In this document: positions 39,284 to 48,644 of the stretch, one piece after another
How positions within the stretch are numbered: position 1 is the stretch's first letter
Layout: every line of letters begins with the position of its first letter
DNA from: Sphingomonas sp. NBWT7
GTDB taxonomy: Bacteria; Pseudomonadota; Alphaproteobacteria; Sphingomonadales; Sphingomonadaceae
DNA length: 64,000 bases
Reading direction: 5' to 3'
Assembly: GCF_014217605.1 (NCBI RefSeq)
Contig: NZ_CP043639.1
Location: 2,565,501 to 2,629,500 of the forward strand
Made by a program: the position numbers and the translations under genes
The notes under the pieces: model-generated
The model's input: only the letters and a program-made list of their open reading frames with translations
Told to the model about the DNA's origin: nothing
Databases searched by the model: none

Positions 39284-40165
39284 ATGCGCCACTGGCTCGT
39301 CCTTCCCTTCGCTACCCTCGCCCTCGGTGCAGCCCCCGTTTACGCCCTTCAAGCTCACCCGAAGCCCTCCCAAGGCCTACCGTTTCGGCCACAACGCATC
39401 GTCTCGCTCAACATGTGCGCCGACCAATATCTGGTCGCGCTGGCGGATCGATCGCAGGTGGCGGCGCTCACGCGTCTGTCGCGCGACCCGAATATGTCGG
39501 CGGTCGCGGCGCAGGCGGCGTCCTGGCCCGTTTCCGCCGGAACTGCGGAGGATATCCTCGCGATGCGCCCCGATCTCGTCATTGCCGCCCCCGGCTTCCG
39601 CCGCGCCGCGCTCGATCGCCTGACGCGTGGCCGGACGCGGCTGATCGAGCTCGACACCGCCGACACGGCACAGGAAATCGCCGCGCAGATCCGCCAGATC
39701 GCGGCCGCGATCGGCCAGCCGGCGCGTGGCGAAGCGCTGATCGCGCGGATGCGCCGCGATCTGGCGGCGCTGCCTGCCAACCCCGGGCGCGGCGGTGTCG
39801 CGGCTTATTACCAGCGGCGTGGCTATCTCACCGGAACGGGGACGCTGGTCGACGATCTGATGCGGCGCGTCGGCCTCACCAACCTTGCGACGCGGCTCGG
39901 CACGCCGCCGCTGGCGCGAATCGGGCTCGAACAGATCGCGCTCGCGCGGCCCGACTTTCTGATCGTGGAAACCGCGACCGACGTAGCGACCGATCGCGGC
40001 GCGGCGATGCTGCACCACCCGCTGATTGCGCCGATCCCGCGGCTACGCGTGCCGGAGGCGTGGACGGTATGCGGGGGGCCGGCCTATGTCCGCGCCGCGC
40101 AGTCGCTGACGGCGCAGCTACGCCGCGCGCCTCAGCGCGTCGGCACCGGCTCGGCGCCCGAATAA
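39284..40165 (+). CDS. btuF: Periplasmic cobalamin-binding protein (BtuF-like)
   Basis: This is a 293-residue substrate-binding protein of the helical-backbone class III type. The signal peptide (about 1-22, [21 protein letters not shown]) precedes [19 protein letters not shown], characteristic of BtuF/FecB-like proteins. Later motifs are [11 protein letters not shown], the backbone helix with [20 protein letters not shown], and [15 protein letters not shown]. It would deliver cobalamin to the BtuCD pair encoded divergently. Its 3' end overlaps the convergent dehydrogenase gene by 34 bases. Confidence 0.88.
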   Translation: MRHWLVLPFATLALGAAPVYALQAHPKPSQGLPFRPQRIVSLNMCADQYLVALADRSQVAALTRLSRDPNMSAVAAQAASWPVSAGTAEDILAMRPDLVIAAPGFRRAALDRLTRGRTRLIELDTADTAQEIAAQIRQIAAAIGQPARGEALIARMRRDLAALPANPGRGGVAAYYQRRGYLTGTGTLVDDLMRRVGLTNLATRLGTPPLARIGLEQIALARPDFLIVETATDVATDRGAAMLHHPLIAPIPRLRVPEAWTVCGGPAYVRAAQSLTAQLRRAPQRVGTGSAPE

Positions 40166-41001
40166 TCGTAGAAGCCGCGCTTGGTCTTGCGGCCATACCA
40201 GCCGGCCTCGACGTACTTCACCAGCAGCGGAGCGGGGCGGAACTTCGGATCACCCGTCGTCTCGAACAGCACGCGGGTGATCTCGAGACAGGTGTCGAGC
40301 CCGATGAAATCGGCCAGCGTCAGCGGCCCCATCGGGTGGTTGAGCCCCAATTGGCACGCCAGATCGATGTCGCGGATCGTGGCGACGCCCTCGCCGAGCG
40401 CGAAACACGCCTCGTTGATCATCGGCATCAGCACGCGGTTGACGATGAAGCCCGGCGCGTCGTTGGCGCGGACCACCTGCTTGCCGAGCGCCGCGGCATA
40501 GGTCTCGATCGTCGCCACGGTCTTGTCCGACGTCGCGAGGCCGCGGATCACCTCGATCAGCCCCATCACGGGCACGGGATTGAAGAAGTGGACGCCGATG
40601 AAGCGCGCCGGATCGGGTGCCGCCTGCGCGAGCCGGGTGATCGGGATCGACGAGGTGTTCGACGCGAGCACCGCCTGATGGCCGAGCACGGTGCCGACGC
40701 GCGCGAAGATCGTGCGCTTCACCTCCTCGCGCTCGGTCGCGGCCTCGATCACGAGGCCGCACGCCGACATTCCCTCGACGCCCTCGATCGGCTCGATTCG
40801 CGCGAGCGTCTGGTCGCGCGCCTGCGGCTCGAGCTTCCCCTTGTCGACCGCGCGGTCGAGCAGCCGCTCGATCCCGGCCTTGCCCGCCTCGGCACGCGCT
40901 TTGTCGACATCGGTCAGCAGGACGCGATAGCCGGCCTGTGCCGAGACCTGCGCGATCCCCGCGCCCATCTGCCCCGCCCCGACGACGCCGACTGCCTGCA
41001 T
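40132..41001 (-). CDS. 3-Hydroxybutyryl-CoA dehydrogenase
   Basis: This is a 289-residue NAD(P)-dependent 3-hydroxyacyl-CoA dehydrogenase acting in butyrate/PHB or fatty-acid metabolism. It has the Rossmann motif [14 protein letters not shown] (about 5-18), the catalytic His in [17 protein letters not shown], and the C-terminal domain blocks [18 protein letters not shown] and [16 protein letters not shown] 41001 is preferred, with GAGGGA upstream. It could supply or consume crotonyl-CoA alongside the PhbB-type reductase, but of opposite stereochemistry. A dispersed repeat lies immediately upstream. Confidence 0.94.
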   Translation of the reverse strand: MQAVGVVGAGQMGAGIAQVSAQAGYRVLLTDVDKARAEAGKAGIERLLDRAVDKGKLEPQARDQTLARIEPIEGVEGMSACGLVIEAATEREEVKRTIFARVGTVLGHQAVLASNTSSIPITRLAQAAPDPARFIGVHFFNPVPVMGLIEVIRGLATSDKTVATIETYAAALGKQVVRANDAPGFIVNRVLMPMINEACFALGEGVATIRDIDLACQLGLNHPMGPLTLADFIGLDTCLEITRVLFETTGDPKFRPAPLLVKYVEAGWYGRKTKRGFYDYSGAEPVPTR

Positions 41002-41037
41002 ACTCTGTTTCCCTCTCAAATTGGCTTCAATCCCCAT

Positions 41038-41204
41038 CCACCGTTCGTGCTGAGGACATGCTGAGCCAAAGGCGAAGCCTGTCCTGAGCGCCTGCCTCGG
41101 CAGGCAGTCGAAGGGTGACGTCTCGAAGCATCAGCCCCGTGGCGCACGTCCTTCGAGACGAGGCTTCGCTCGCGCTCAACCTCTCCCCAGGACGAACGGA
41201 GTGG
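41038..41204. repeat. Dispersed palindromic intergenic repeat, copy A
   Basis: This element begins CCACCGTTCGTGCTGAGGA and ends CCAGGACGAACGGAGTGG, so its termini are inverted repeats. The interior contains GTCGAAG and CTTCGAGACG. The same termini and core occur at 59351-59463. Such elements are common in sphingomonad intergenic regions (recalled, not searched). It fills the gap between the dehydrogenase gene and hemA. Confidence 0.85.
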
Positions 41205-41228
41205 TGAGGCAGCGGGCAAGGAGGCGGA

Positions 41229-42473
41229 TCAAGCCGCCTTGCGCAGCTCCAGGCGATCCCAGATCTCGGTGAGCGCGTCGGTCAATTCCTGCATCATCGC
41301 TTCGCTGTGTGCCGGGCCGGGCGTGAAGCGCAGCCGCTCGGTGCCGCGCGGGACGGTCGGGTAATTGATCGGCTGGACGTAGATGCCGTATTCGGCGAGC
41401 AGCACGTCGCTGATCTTTTTCGCCTTCACCGGATCGCCGACCATCACCGGCACGATGTGCGTGTCGCCAATCATCACCGGGAGCCCGGCCTCGGTCATCA
41501 TCGCCTTCAGTCGCGCGGCGGCAGCCTGCTGCCCCTCGCGCTCGATCGACGATGCCTTGAGGTGGCGCACGCTCGCCAGCACACCAGCGACGAGCACAGG
41601 CGAGAGCGACGTGGTGAAGATGAAGCCCGGCGCGTAGGAGCGGATGACGTCGATGATCGTCCGGTCCGCGGCGATATAGCCGCCCATCACGCCGAACGCC
41701 TTGCCCAGCGTGCCTTCGATGATCGTCAGGCGGTGCGCGACGTCGTCACGCTCCGAGATGCCGCCGCCGCGTGCGCCGTACATGCCGACGGCGTGAACCT
41801 CGTCAAGGTAGGTCAGCGCATTGTACTTGTCGGCAAGGTCGCAGATCGCGGCGATCGGGGCGACGTCGCCCTCCATCGAATAGACGCTCTCGAACGCGAT
41901 CATCTTGGGTAGCGCGGGGTCGTCCGCGGCGAGCAACTCCTCGAGATGCGCGAGATCGTTGTGGCGGAACACGCGCTTCTCGCAGCCCGCGTTGCGGATG
42001 CCCGCGATCATCGACGCGTGGTTGAGCTCGTCCGAGTAGATGATGCAGCCGGGCAGCACCTTGGCCAGCGTCGCCAGCGTCGCTTCGTTCGAGACATAGC
42101 CGCTCGTGAACAGCAGCGCGCCTTCCTTGCCGTGCAGGTCGGCGAGCTCGGCCTCCAGATCGACGTGATAGTGCGTGTTGCCGCCGATGTTACGCGTGCC
42201 GCCCGAGCCGGCACCGACGTCGTGCAGCGCTTCCTCCATCGCCGCGATCACCTTGGGATGCTGCCCCATCGCGAGGTAATCGTTCGAGCACCAGACGGTG
42301 ATCGGCTTCGGCCCGTTATGGCCGGCAAAGCAGCGCGCGCTGGGATAGGCACCCTTGTTGCGCAGGATGTCGATGAACACCCGATAGCGGCCTTCGGCGT
42401 GCAGGCGATCGATCGCCTGCGAGAAGGCGCGCGTGTAATCGACCGGCTTTCCGGCGAGAGCGTCGATGGACAT
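41229..42473 (-). CDS. hemA: 5-Aminolevulinate synthase
   Basis: This 414-residue PLP enzyme condenses glycine and succinyl-CoA to 5-aminolevulinate, the C4 (Shemin) route of haem synthesis typical of alphaproteobacteria. Visible are [41 protein letters not shown] (PLP Asp) and the Schiff-base Lys in [25 protein letters not shown] lies near the C-terminus. Length matches bacterial ALAS. The dispersed repeat (copy A) lies just downstream. Confidence 0.98.
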   Translation of the reverse strand: MSIDALAGKPVDYTRAFSQAIDRLHAEGRYRVFIDILRNKGAYPSARCFAGHNGPKPITVWCSNDYLAMGQHPKVIAAMEEALHDVGAGSGGTRNIGGNTHYHVDLEAELADLHGKEGALLFTSGYVSNEATLATLAKVLPGCIIYSDELNHASMIAGIRNAGCEKRVFRHNDLAHLEELLAADDPALPKMIAFESVYSMEGDVAPIAAICDLADKYNALTYLDEVHAVGMYGARGGGISERDDVAHRLTIIEGTLGKAFGVMGGYIAADRTIIDVIRSYAPGFIFTTSLSPVLVAGVLASVRHLKASSIEREGQQAAAARLKAMMTEAGLPVMIGDTHIVPVMVGDPVKAKKISDVLLAEYGIYVQPINYPTVPRGTERLRFTPGPAHSEAMMQELTDALTEIWDRLELRKAA

Positions 42474-42613
42474 GGCGTGCGACTTACGCGCGTGGAGCCG
42501 CAGTTTCCAGCGGATTCCGGCGATGACGCTGATCTGCCGGCTCGTTCAACGCGCAATGACGCGGCGGGTGCCACCGCACGCGCATCGCTGCCCGGGCGTG
42601 CGCAAGATCGAGA

Positions 42614-43402
42614 TCAGAGCCGTTCGAGCGTGCCGAAGCCGCGTGCCGCGAACGCCGCTTCTAGCCCTGTCGCGACCGCGCCGGTGAACACCGCGCGGTC
42701 GGCACGGTCGCGCGCGAACGACTGGCCCTGCGTCAGGAACGCGATGCGACGGGCGATACCGTCCCCGCCGTCGACGAAGTCGATCGGCCGCGCAATGGCA
42801 CGCTGCAACTCGTCTCGCAGCAGCGGGAAGTGCGTGCAGGCGAGCACGACGGTGTCGATGCGATCACCATCGTCCGCCTCCAACATCGGCCGGATTGCCG
42901 CGCGTATGGCGTCCGGATCTACCACCTCGCCGGCGAGCTTGGCCTCCGCCAGCGTCACCAGCGCCGCGCTGCCGTGCCGGATGACGCGGCAATCGGCGGC
43001 GAAGCGTGCGGCGAGATCGTCGACGTAGCGCTGACGCACCGTTGCCGCGGTGCCGAGGACCGCGATCGTCCGCGTCCGGCTACGCGCGGCGGCGGGCTTG
43101 ATCGCGGGCACGGTGCCGACGATCGGCACATCGAGCGCGCTGCGCACCGCGGCGAGCGCGATCGTCGAGGCGGTGTTGCATGCGATCACGATCAGCCGCG
43201 GTGCGTAGCGTTCGGCCAGCCGCCCGAGCAGTGCAGGCACGCGAGCCGCGATCTCGGCCTCGTCCCTCGTGCCGTAGGGAAAACCAGCCGAATCGGCGAC
43301 ATAGACGAAAGGCGCGTTCGGCAGCGCGGCGCGCGCAGGATCGACGATCGACAACCCGCCGACGCCCGAATCGAAGAACAGGATCGGCCGCGCGTCGCTC
43401 AT
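42614..43402 (-). CDS. murI: Glutamate racemase
   Basis: This 262-residue enzyme makes D-glutamate for peptidoglycan. The two catalytic Cys lie in IACNTAST (about 73) and VLACTHFPLL (about 187). The N-terminal FFDSGVGGLS and VYVADSAGFPYG blocks are diagnostic. It is divergent from plsY, with about 115 bases between starts; 140 bases with no recognisable feature separate its 3' end from the hemA start. Confidence 0.96.
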   Translation of the reverse strand: MSDARPILFFDSGVGGLSIVDPARAALPNAPFVYVADSAGFPYGTRDEAEIAARVPALLGRLAERYAPRLIVIACNTASTIALAAVRSALDVPIVGTVPAIKPAAARSRTRTIAVLGTAATVRQRYVDDLAARFAADCRVIRHGSAALVTLAEAKLAGEVVDPDAIRAAIRPMLEADDGDRIDTVVLACTHFPLLRDELQRAIARPIDFVDGGDGIARRIAFLTQGQSFARDRADRAVFTGAVATGLEAAFAARGFGTLERL

Positions 43403-43517
43403 CGCTGCCGCCTACCGCGCGGCGGCGGAGCGGGGAAGCGCGCACGCTTCCGTACGGTTGATGCAGGTGAGTAGCGTCGCGGCAATCGTTCGGTTATCGT
43501 CACGACCAACGGAGGGA

Positions 43518-44129
43518 GTGCACCTGGAAACCGGGATCGTCTGGATGCCGCCGGCCGCGGCGCTGCTGCTCGGCTATCTGCTGGGCTCGATCCCCTTCGG
43601 CGTGCTGCTGACGCGCTTCGGCGGGGCGGGCGATCTCCGTCAGATCGGCTCTGGCAACATCGGCGCGACCAACGTGCTGCGCACGGGGCGCAAGGGGCTC
43701 GCCGCGGCAACGCTGCTGCTCGACATGATCAAGGGCTGGGCCGCGGTAGCGATCGTGGCGCGGCTGTTCCCGGGCAATGAGCAACTGGCGGCGGCGGGCG
43801 CGTTTGTCGGCCATTGCTACCCCGTCTGGCTGATGTTTCGCGGCGGCAAGGGCGTTGCGACGCTGATGGGGATCGTGCTCGCGCTCTACTGGCCGCTTGG
43901 GCTGGTCTATGCGATCGTCTGGCTCGGGCTGCTCGCACTGCTGCGCATCTCCTCGGTCGCCGGCATGACGGCGGCGGTCAGCGCGCCACTGGCGGCGGCG
44001 GCGTTCGACCAGTTCGACTATGTGCCGCTGCTGCTCGCGCTCGCACTGATCGTCATCTGGAAGCACCGCGAGAACATCGGGCGACTGATCAAGGGCGCGG
44101 AACCCAGGATCGGCAGAAAGGGTGGCTGA
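43518..44129 (+). CDS. plsY: Glycerol-3-phosphate acyltransferase PlsY
   Basis: This 203-residue membrane enzyme acylates glycerol 3-phosphate from acyl-phosphate, the first step of phospholipid synthesis. It has LLGYLLGSIPFGVLLTR, GSGNIGATNVLRTGRKG, VGHCYPVWLMFRGGKGVAT and WKHRENIGRLIKGAEPR, all PlsY motifs. GTG 43518 is chosen with GGAGG at 43511-43515, though spacing is short; CTG 43524 or ATG 43545 are alternatives. The 3' end overlaps dprA by eight bases. The plsY-dprA-topA order is common in alphaproteobacteria. Confidence 0.95.
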   Translation: MHLETGIVWMPPAAALLLGYLLGSIPFGVLLTRFGGAGDLRQIGSGNIGATNVLRTGRKGLAAATLLLDMIKGWAAVAIVARLFPGNEQLAAAGAFVGHCYPVWLMFRGGKGVATLMGIVLALYWPLGLVYAIVWLGLLALLRISSVAGMTAAVSAPLAAAAFDQFDYVPLLLALALIVIWKHRENIGRLIKGAEPRIGRKGG

Positions 44130-45219
44130 CGCCGATCCGCTGCTCCACGATGCGGCGGATCGCCTGCGGCTGATCCGCACGCCGGGCGTCGGCCCGGTCA
44201 CTTATCGCCAGCTGATCCGCCGCTTCGGCACGGCTGCCGCCGCGCTCAGCTCACTGCCCGATCTCGCGCGGCGCGGCGGCGGGCGCAGCGGCGCTCCGCC
44301 CGATCCACGTACGGTCGCGCAGGAAGTCGATCGGGTCGCAGCGCTCGGCGCCCGCCATCTGTTCATCGATTCGCCCGACTATCCGCGGTTGCTCGCCGAA
44401 CTCGACGATGCGCCGCCGGTGCTGACCATGCGCGGCGTTTTGCCTGCGGCCGACGCGCGGATCGTGGCGATCGTCGGCGCGCGCAACGCTTCTGCGGCAG
44501 CGTGTCGCTTCGCGCGCGGTCTGGCGCACGATCTGGCCGCGGAGGGCGCGATCGTCGTGTCGGGCCTCGCGCGCGGGATCGATACCGCGGCGCATATGGG
44601 GGCGGGCGCCGCGACGATCGCCGTTATCGCCGGCGGGATCGACGTCGCCTATCCGCCCGAGAACGCCGCGCTGCAGGAGCGGATCGCGACCGACGCGCTG
44701 CTTATCGCCGAGATGCCGCCGGGGATCGAGCCGCGCGCCCGGCACTTTCCCTATCGCAACCGGATCATCGCAGGACTGGCGCACGGGACGGTGGTGGTCG
44801 AGGCCGCACCCAAATCGGGCTCGCTGATCACCGCGCGGCTCGCCAACGAGGCCGGTCGCGAGGTGATGGCGGTGCCCGGCAGCCCGCTCGATCCGCGTGC
44901 GCAGGGGTGCAATCTGCTGATCCGCGAGGGCGCCACGCTGGTGCAGAACGCCGCCGACGTACTGGAGCAGATCCGCCCGCTCGACTCGCGCCTCGTCCGC
45001 TCCCCGACGTGGGGGTTCGAGCCGCAGCCTCCGGCGGACGCCGACGATCAGGCGCGGCGCGGCATCGCCGATCTGCTGGGGCCGGTGCCGGTCGCGGTGG
45101 ACGAACTGATCCGCCAGTCTGGCATTGCGCCCGCGGTCGTCCAAATGGTGCTGCTCGAGCTGGAACTCGCCGGCCGGCTGGAACGCCACGCCGGCGGCCG
45201 CGTGAGTATCGTCACGTGA
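44122..45219 (+). CDS. dprA: DNA-processing protein DprA
   Basis: This 365-residue protein loads RecA onto incoming single-stranded DNA during natural transformation. The Rossmann-like core has AIVGARNASAAACRFARGLA, VVSGLARGIDTAAHMGA, IAGGIDVAYPPENAAL, KSGSLITARLANEAGREVMAVPG and GCNLLIREGATLV. An N-terminal helix-hairpin segment (TPGVGPVTYRQLIRRFG) and a C-terminal winged-helix-like domain (about 300-365) flank it. The GTG start overlaps plsY, and the stop overlaps the next GTG. Confidence 0.95.
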   Translation: MADADPLLHDAADRLRLIRTPGVGPVTYRQLIRRFGTAAAALSSLPDLARRGGGRSGAPPDPRTVAQEVDRVAALGARHLFIDSPDYPRLLAELDDAPPVLTMRGVLPAADARIVAIVGARNASAAACRFARGLAHDLAAEGAIVVSGLARGIDTAAHMGAGAATIAVIAGGIDVAYPPENAALQERIATDALLIAEMPPGIEPRARHFPYRNRIIAGLAHGTVVVEAAPKSGSLITARLANEAGREVMAVPGSPLDPRAQGCNLLIREGATLVQNAADVLEQIRPLDSRLVRSPTWGFEPQPPADADDQARRGIADLLGPVPVAVDELIRQSGIAPAVVQMVLLELELAGRLERHAGGRVSIVT

Positions 45220-45569
45220 CGGCGCCGCGCTGGGTTCCGCTGTGGTTTCGCGGCGCGGCGATCTACGGGCTGCTCGCGCTGCTGCCGCAATATCTACTGC
45301 CGCAGCCCGCGGGAGCTGAGCTCGTCGCTTATGGCTTCATCGGCACCGCGAGCGCGTTTCAGATCGTCTTCTGGATCATCGGCGGCGACCCAATCCGCTA
45401 CCGCGCGCTGATGCTGACGGGCGTGGCGGAGAAGCTGGCGTTCGGCGTGCCGGCGCTTCTGCTCCACGCAGCGGGCAAGGCACCGCTCGCAGTCGTCCTG
45501 TTCGGCGGGCTCGACCTTTTGCTCGGGCTCGGCTTTTTGCTCGCGTGGCGGGCGACACCCAGACGCTGA
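45216..45569 (+). CDS. Small integral membrane protein, unknown function
   Basis: This is a 117-residue protein with about four hydrophobic helices: near residues 8-26, 33-50, 62-82 and 90-110. It starts at GTG 45216, overlapping the dprA stop (GTGA), so it is translationally coupled. No catalytic motif is visible and I do not recognise a named family. Its position between dprA and topA suggests only co-transcription. Confidence 0.75.
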   Translation: MTAPRWVPLWFRGAAIYGLLALLPQYLLPQPAGAELVAYGFIGTASAFQIVFWIIGGDPIRYRALMLTGVAEKLAFGVPALLLHAAGKAPLAVVLFGGLDLLLGLGFLLAWRATPRR

Positions 45570-45657
45570 TCGGCAGATGCAGCGCGGGCTGCTTGACGAT
45601 CCGCCGCCGCCGCCGTCACCCTCGCGCGTACGTGTGAAGATCGTTAGCAAGGCGCCA

Positions 45658-48255
45658 ATGCAACTCGTCATCGTCGAATCGCCCGCCAAGGCGAAGACCA
45701 TCGAAAAATACCTCGGCTCCGATTATCGCGTCCTCGCGAGCTACGGCCATGTCCGCGATCTGCCGCCCAAGGACGGCTCGGTCGATCCCGATGCCGGCTT
45801 CGCGATGGAGTGGGAGAATTACGCCGACAAGGCAAAGCAGCTCAAGGCGATCGCCGATCTGGCGAAGGGCGCCGACCGGCTGATCCTCGCGACCGACCCC
45901 GATCGCGAGGGCGAGGCGATCAGCTGGCACGTCCAGGAAGTGCTGGCGAAGCGCAAGGCATTGCCCAAGGACGTTCAGCGCGTCACCTTCAACGCGATCA
46001 CCAAGGCGGCGGTGACGACCGCAATGGCGAACCCGCGCGAGCTCGATACCGATCTGATCGACGCGTACCGCGCCCGCCGCGCGCTCGACTATCTCGTCGG
46101 CTTTACGCTCTCGCCGGTGCTGTGGCGCAAGCTGCCCGGCGCCAAGTCCGCCGGCCGCGTCCAATCGGTCGCGCTGCGCCTGATCGTCGATCGCGAGCGT
46201 GAGATCGAGGCGTTTCGCGCGCAGGAATATTGGTCTGTCACTGCCGCCATGGAGCAGGACGGCACGCCCTTCACCGCGCGCCTCGTGCAATGGGACGGCA
46301 AGAAGCTCGACCGCCTGTCGATCGGCAACGAGGGCGACGCGCTGAAGGCCAAGGCCGCGGTCGAGGCCGGCCGCTTCACCGTCGAGCGGGTTGAGACCAA
46401 GCCCGCGACGCGCAACCCGCCGCCGCCCTTCACCACCTCGACGTTGCAGCAGGAAGCGGCGCGCAAGCTCGGCTTCTCCGCCGATCACACGATGCGGATC
46501 GCGCAGCAGCTCTACGAGGACGGGGCGATCACTTACATGCGTACCGACGGCGTGCAGATGGACGGCAGCGCCATCGACGCCGCGCGCGGCGCGATCGCCA
46601 ATCGCTATGACGCGAGCTACGTGCCCGACAAGCCGCGGCAGTACCAGACCAAGGCGAAGAACGCGCAGGAAGCGCACGAGGCGATCCGCCCGACCGATTT
46701 CAGCCGCGATCGCGTCGGCTCGGGCGACCATGCCCGCCTTTACGATCTCGTCTGGAAGCGCGCACTCGCCAGCCAGATGGCTTCGGCCCGCATGGAGCGC
46801 ACCACCGTCGACATGGCTGACGGCACTGGCCGCAACATGCTGCGCGCGACCGGCCAGGTCGTGCTCTTCCCCGGCTATCTCGCGCTCTACGAAGAGGGGC
46901 AGGACGATAGCGCCGATGAAGACGCGAAGCGCCTGCCGCGGATGCGCGACGGCAATTCCCCGGCCAAGAAATCGGTCGACGCCGAACAGCATTTCACCCA
47001 GCCGCCGCCGCGCTTCTCCGAAGCCTCGCTGGTCAAGCGGATGGAGGAGCTCGGCATCGGCCGCCCCTCGACCTACGCCTCGATCATCAAGACGCTGAAG
47101 GATCGCGCCTACGTCCGCGTCGAGAAGAACCGCTTCTTCGCCGAGGAGAGTGGGCGGCTCGTGACGGCGTTCCTCGAGCGCTTCTTCGAACGCTACGTCG
47201 GCTATGACTATACCGCCGAGCTCGAGGAGGAGCTCGACGACGTGTCCGGTGGCCGTGCGGAGTGGCAGGCGGTGCTCGAGAGCTTCTGGCGCGATTTCAA
47301 GCCGCGCACCGCGGAGGTGATGGAGTTCAAGCCGAGCGAAGTCACCGAGCAGCTCGACGCGTTTCTCGAAGACTATCTGTTCCCGCAGAAGGCGGACGGC
47401 GGCGACGCGCGGCTGTGCCCCAATTGTGGCGACGGGCGGCTCGCGCTGCGCGGCGGTCGCTTCGGCGCGTTCATCGCCTGCTCCAACTATCCCGAGTGCA
47501 AATACACCCGCCGCTTTGCGCAGGCAGGTGCCGAGGGCGGCGACAGCGGCGAGCCCGAGCAGCTTGGCCACGATCCGGTCACCGGACTGCCGGTCGAGCG
47601 CAAGTCCGGGCGGTTCGGCCCGTACATCCAGCTCGGCGAGGGCAAGGAGGCAAAGCGCGCCTCGGTCCCCAAGGATATCGGTGAACTCGACCTCGAAATG
47701 GCGCTCAAGCTACTGAGCCTACCGCGGACGATCGGCCAGCATCCCGAAACGGGCAAGGACATCGTCGCCTCGATCGGCCGCTACGGCCCGTATCTCCAGC
47801 ACGACGGCAAATATGCGCGGCTCGGCGCGACGATGGACGTGTTCGAAACCGGCATGAATGCCGCCGTGGTCAAGCTCGCCGAAGCGGCGGCGGGCCGCGG
47901 GCGGCCGCAGCGCGGATCACGCGAGCCGCTCAAGGTGCTCGGCAAGCATCCGCGGACCGAGGCGGAGATCAAGCTGATGGAGGGTCGCTACGGCCCCTAC
48001 GTCACCGACGGCGAGACGAACGCGACGTTGCCCAAGACGATCGCCCCCGACGCGCTGACGCTCGAGGAAGCGGCGCAGCTGATCGACGCGCGCGCCGCGA
48101 TGCCGTCGAAGGGCAAGCCGAAGAAGAAGGCGCCGGCGAAAAAGCCGGCTGCCAAGAAGGAAGCGGCGGCGAGCAAGGATGCGCCGGCCAAGAAGGCGGC
48201 CTCCAAGAAAGCTGCGCCGAAGAAGGCAGCCGCGAAGAAGAGCGCCGCGGCGTAA
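45658..48255 (+). CDS. topA: DNA topoisomerase I
   Basis: This 865-residue type IA topoisomerase relaxes negative supercoils. The Toprim domain (about 1-130) has VIVESPAKAKTIEKYLG and DPDREGEAISWH. The catalytic Tyr lies in AITYMRTDGVQM (about 298). One four-Cys zinc finger is present (CPNCGDG...CSNYPEC, about 583-610), followed by glycine-rich C-terminal repeats (RYGPYLQHDGKYARLG). The final 50 residues are Lys/Ala/Pro repeats resembling a histone H1 tail. ATG 45658 is chosen; an upstream ATG at 45577 adds an unlikely proline-rich extension. Confidence 0.97.
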   Translation: MQLVIVESPAKAKTIEKYLGSDYRVLASYGHVRDLPPKDGSVDPDAGFAMEWENYADKAKQLKAIADLAKGADRLILATDPDREGEAISWHVQEVLAKRKALPKDVQRVTFNAITKAAVTTAMANPRELDTDLIDAYRARRALDYLVGFTLSPVLWRKLPGAKSAGRVQSVALRLIVDREREIEAFRAQEYWSVTAAMEQDGTPFTARLVQWDGKKLDRLSIGNEGDALKAKAAVEAGRFTVERVETKPATRNPPPPFTTSTLQQEAARKLGFSADHTMRIAQQLYEDGAITYMRTDGVQMDGSAIDAARGAIANRYDASYVPDKPRQYQTKAKNAQEAHEAIRPTDFSRDRVGSGDHARLYDLVWKRALASQMASARMERTTVDMADGTGRNMLRATGQVVLFPGYLALYEEGQDDSADEDAKRLPRMRDGNSPAKKSVDAEQHFTQPPPRFSEASLVKRMEELGIGRPSTYASIIKTLKDRAYVRVEKNRFFAEESGRLVTAFLERFFERYVGYDYTAELEEELDDVSGGRAEWQAVLESFWRDFKPRTAEVMEFKPSEVTEQLDAFLEDYLFPQKADGGDARLCPNCGDGRLALRGGRFGAFIACSNYPECKYTRRFAQAGAEGGDSGEPEQLGHDPVTGLPVERKSGRFGPYIQLGEGKEAKRASVPKDIGELDLEMALKLLSLPRTIGQHPETGKDIVASIGRYGPYLQHDGKYARLGATMDVFETGMNAAVVKLAEAAAGRGRPQRGSREPLKVLGKHPRTEAEIKLMEGRYGPYVTDGETNATLPKTIAPDALTLEEAAQLIDARAAMPSKGKPKKKAPAKKPAAKKEAAASKDAPAKKAASKKAAPKKAAAKKSAAA

Positions 48256-48269
48256 GTCGCGCCGGCTGA

Positions 48270-48297
48270 GCGCGGCCGCGGAAGCGTCAGGCCGCGC
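48270..48297. terminator. Hairpin between convergent topA and Sel1-like gene
   Basis: GCGCGGCC (48270-48277) pairs with GGCCGCGC (48290-48297) across 12 bases, overlapping the 3' end of the - strand gene. No T-run is seen, so this is a weak candidate. Confidence 0.35.
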
Positions 48298-48583
48298 GGC
48301 GCTGGCTCGCGGCGATCCAGTCGCGTGCCGCGCGCTGCGCGGTCGCGATCTCGCGTGCGGTCATGTCGTCGGCGATCTCGGCGCGGGCGACCTGCGCCGC
48401 TTCGTTGCCGGCAACCGCCGCGAGATTGAACCATTTGTGCGCCTGGATGAGATCGTAATCGGCGCCGCCGGTGCCGGTCGAATATGCGACGCCCAGGTCG
48501 TAGCAGGCGCGATCGTCGCCGCGCATCGCGTCGGCCAGTCGTGTCTCGATCAGAAATCGTGCGCTTTTCAGGCTGTTGCCCAT
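48287..48583 (-). CDS. Sel1-repeat-like small protein
   Basis: This is a 98-residue cytoplasmic helical protein. The central part, CYDLGVAYSTGTGGADYDLI followed by AHKWFNLAAVAGNEAAQ, fits the Sel1 (TPR-like) consensus LGxxYxxGxGVxxDxxxAxxWFxxAAxxGxxxA. It is continued by a basic helix ending ASQRRAA. One complete Sel1 unit plus a partial one is present. Such proteins act as scaffolds; the partner is unknown. It is convergent with topA. Confidence 0.82.
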   Translation of the reverse strand: MGNSLKSARFLIETRLADAMRGDDRACYDLGVAYSTGTGGADYDLIQAHKWFNLAAVAGNEAAQVARAEIADDMTAREIATAQRAARDWIAASQRRAA

Positions 48584-48644
48584 GTTATTGCCCCAGTTCA
48601 GGTCCCCATGGGCTGACCTTGGCGCGATTCGTCTCTATAAATGG

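Noticed and set aside
45616..47571. 651-residue - strand frame opposite topA
   Set aside because: It is an antisense shadow of topA; no motifs and an unusual composition.
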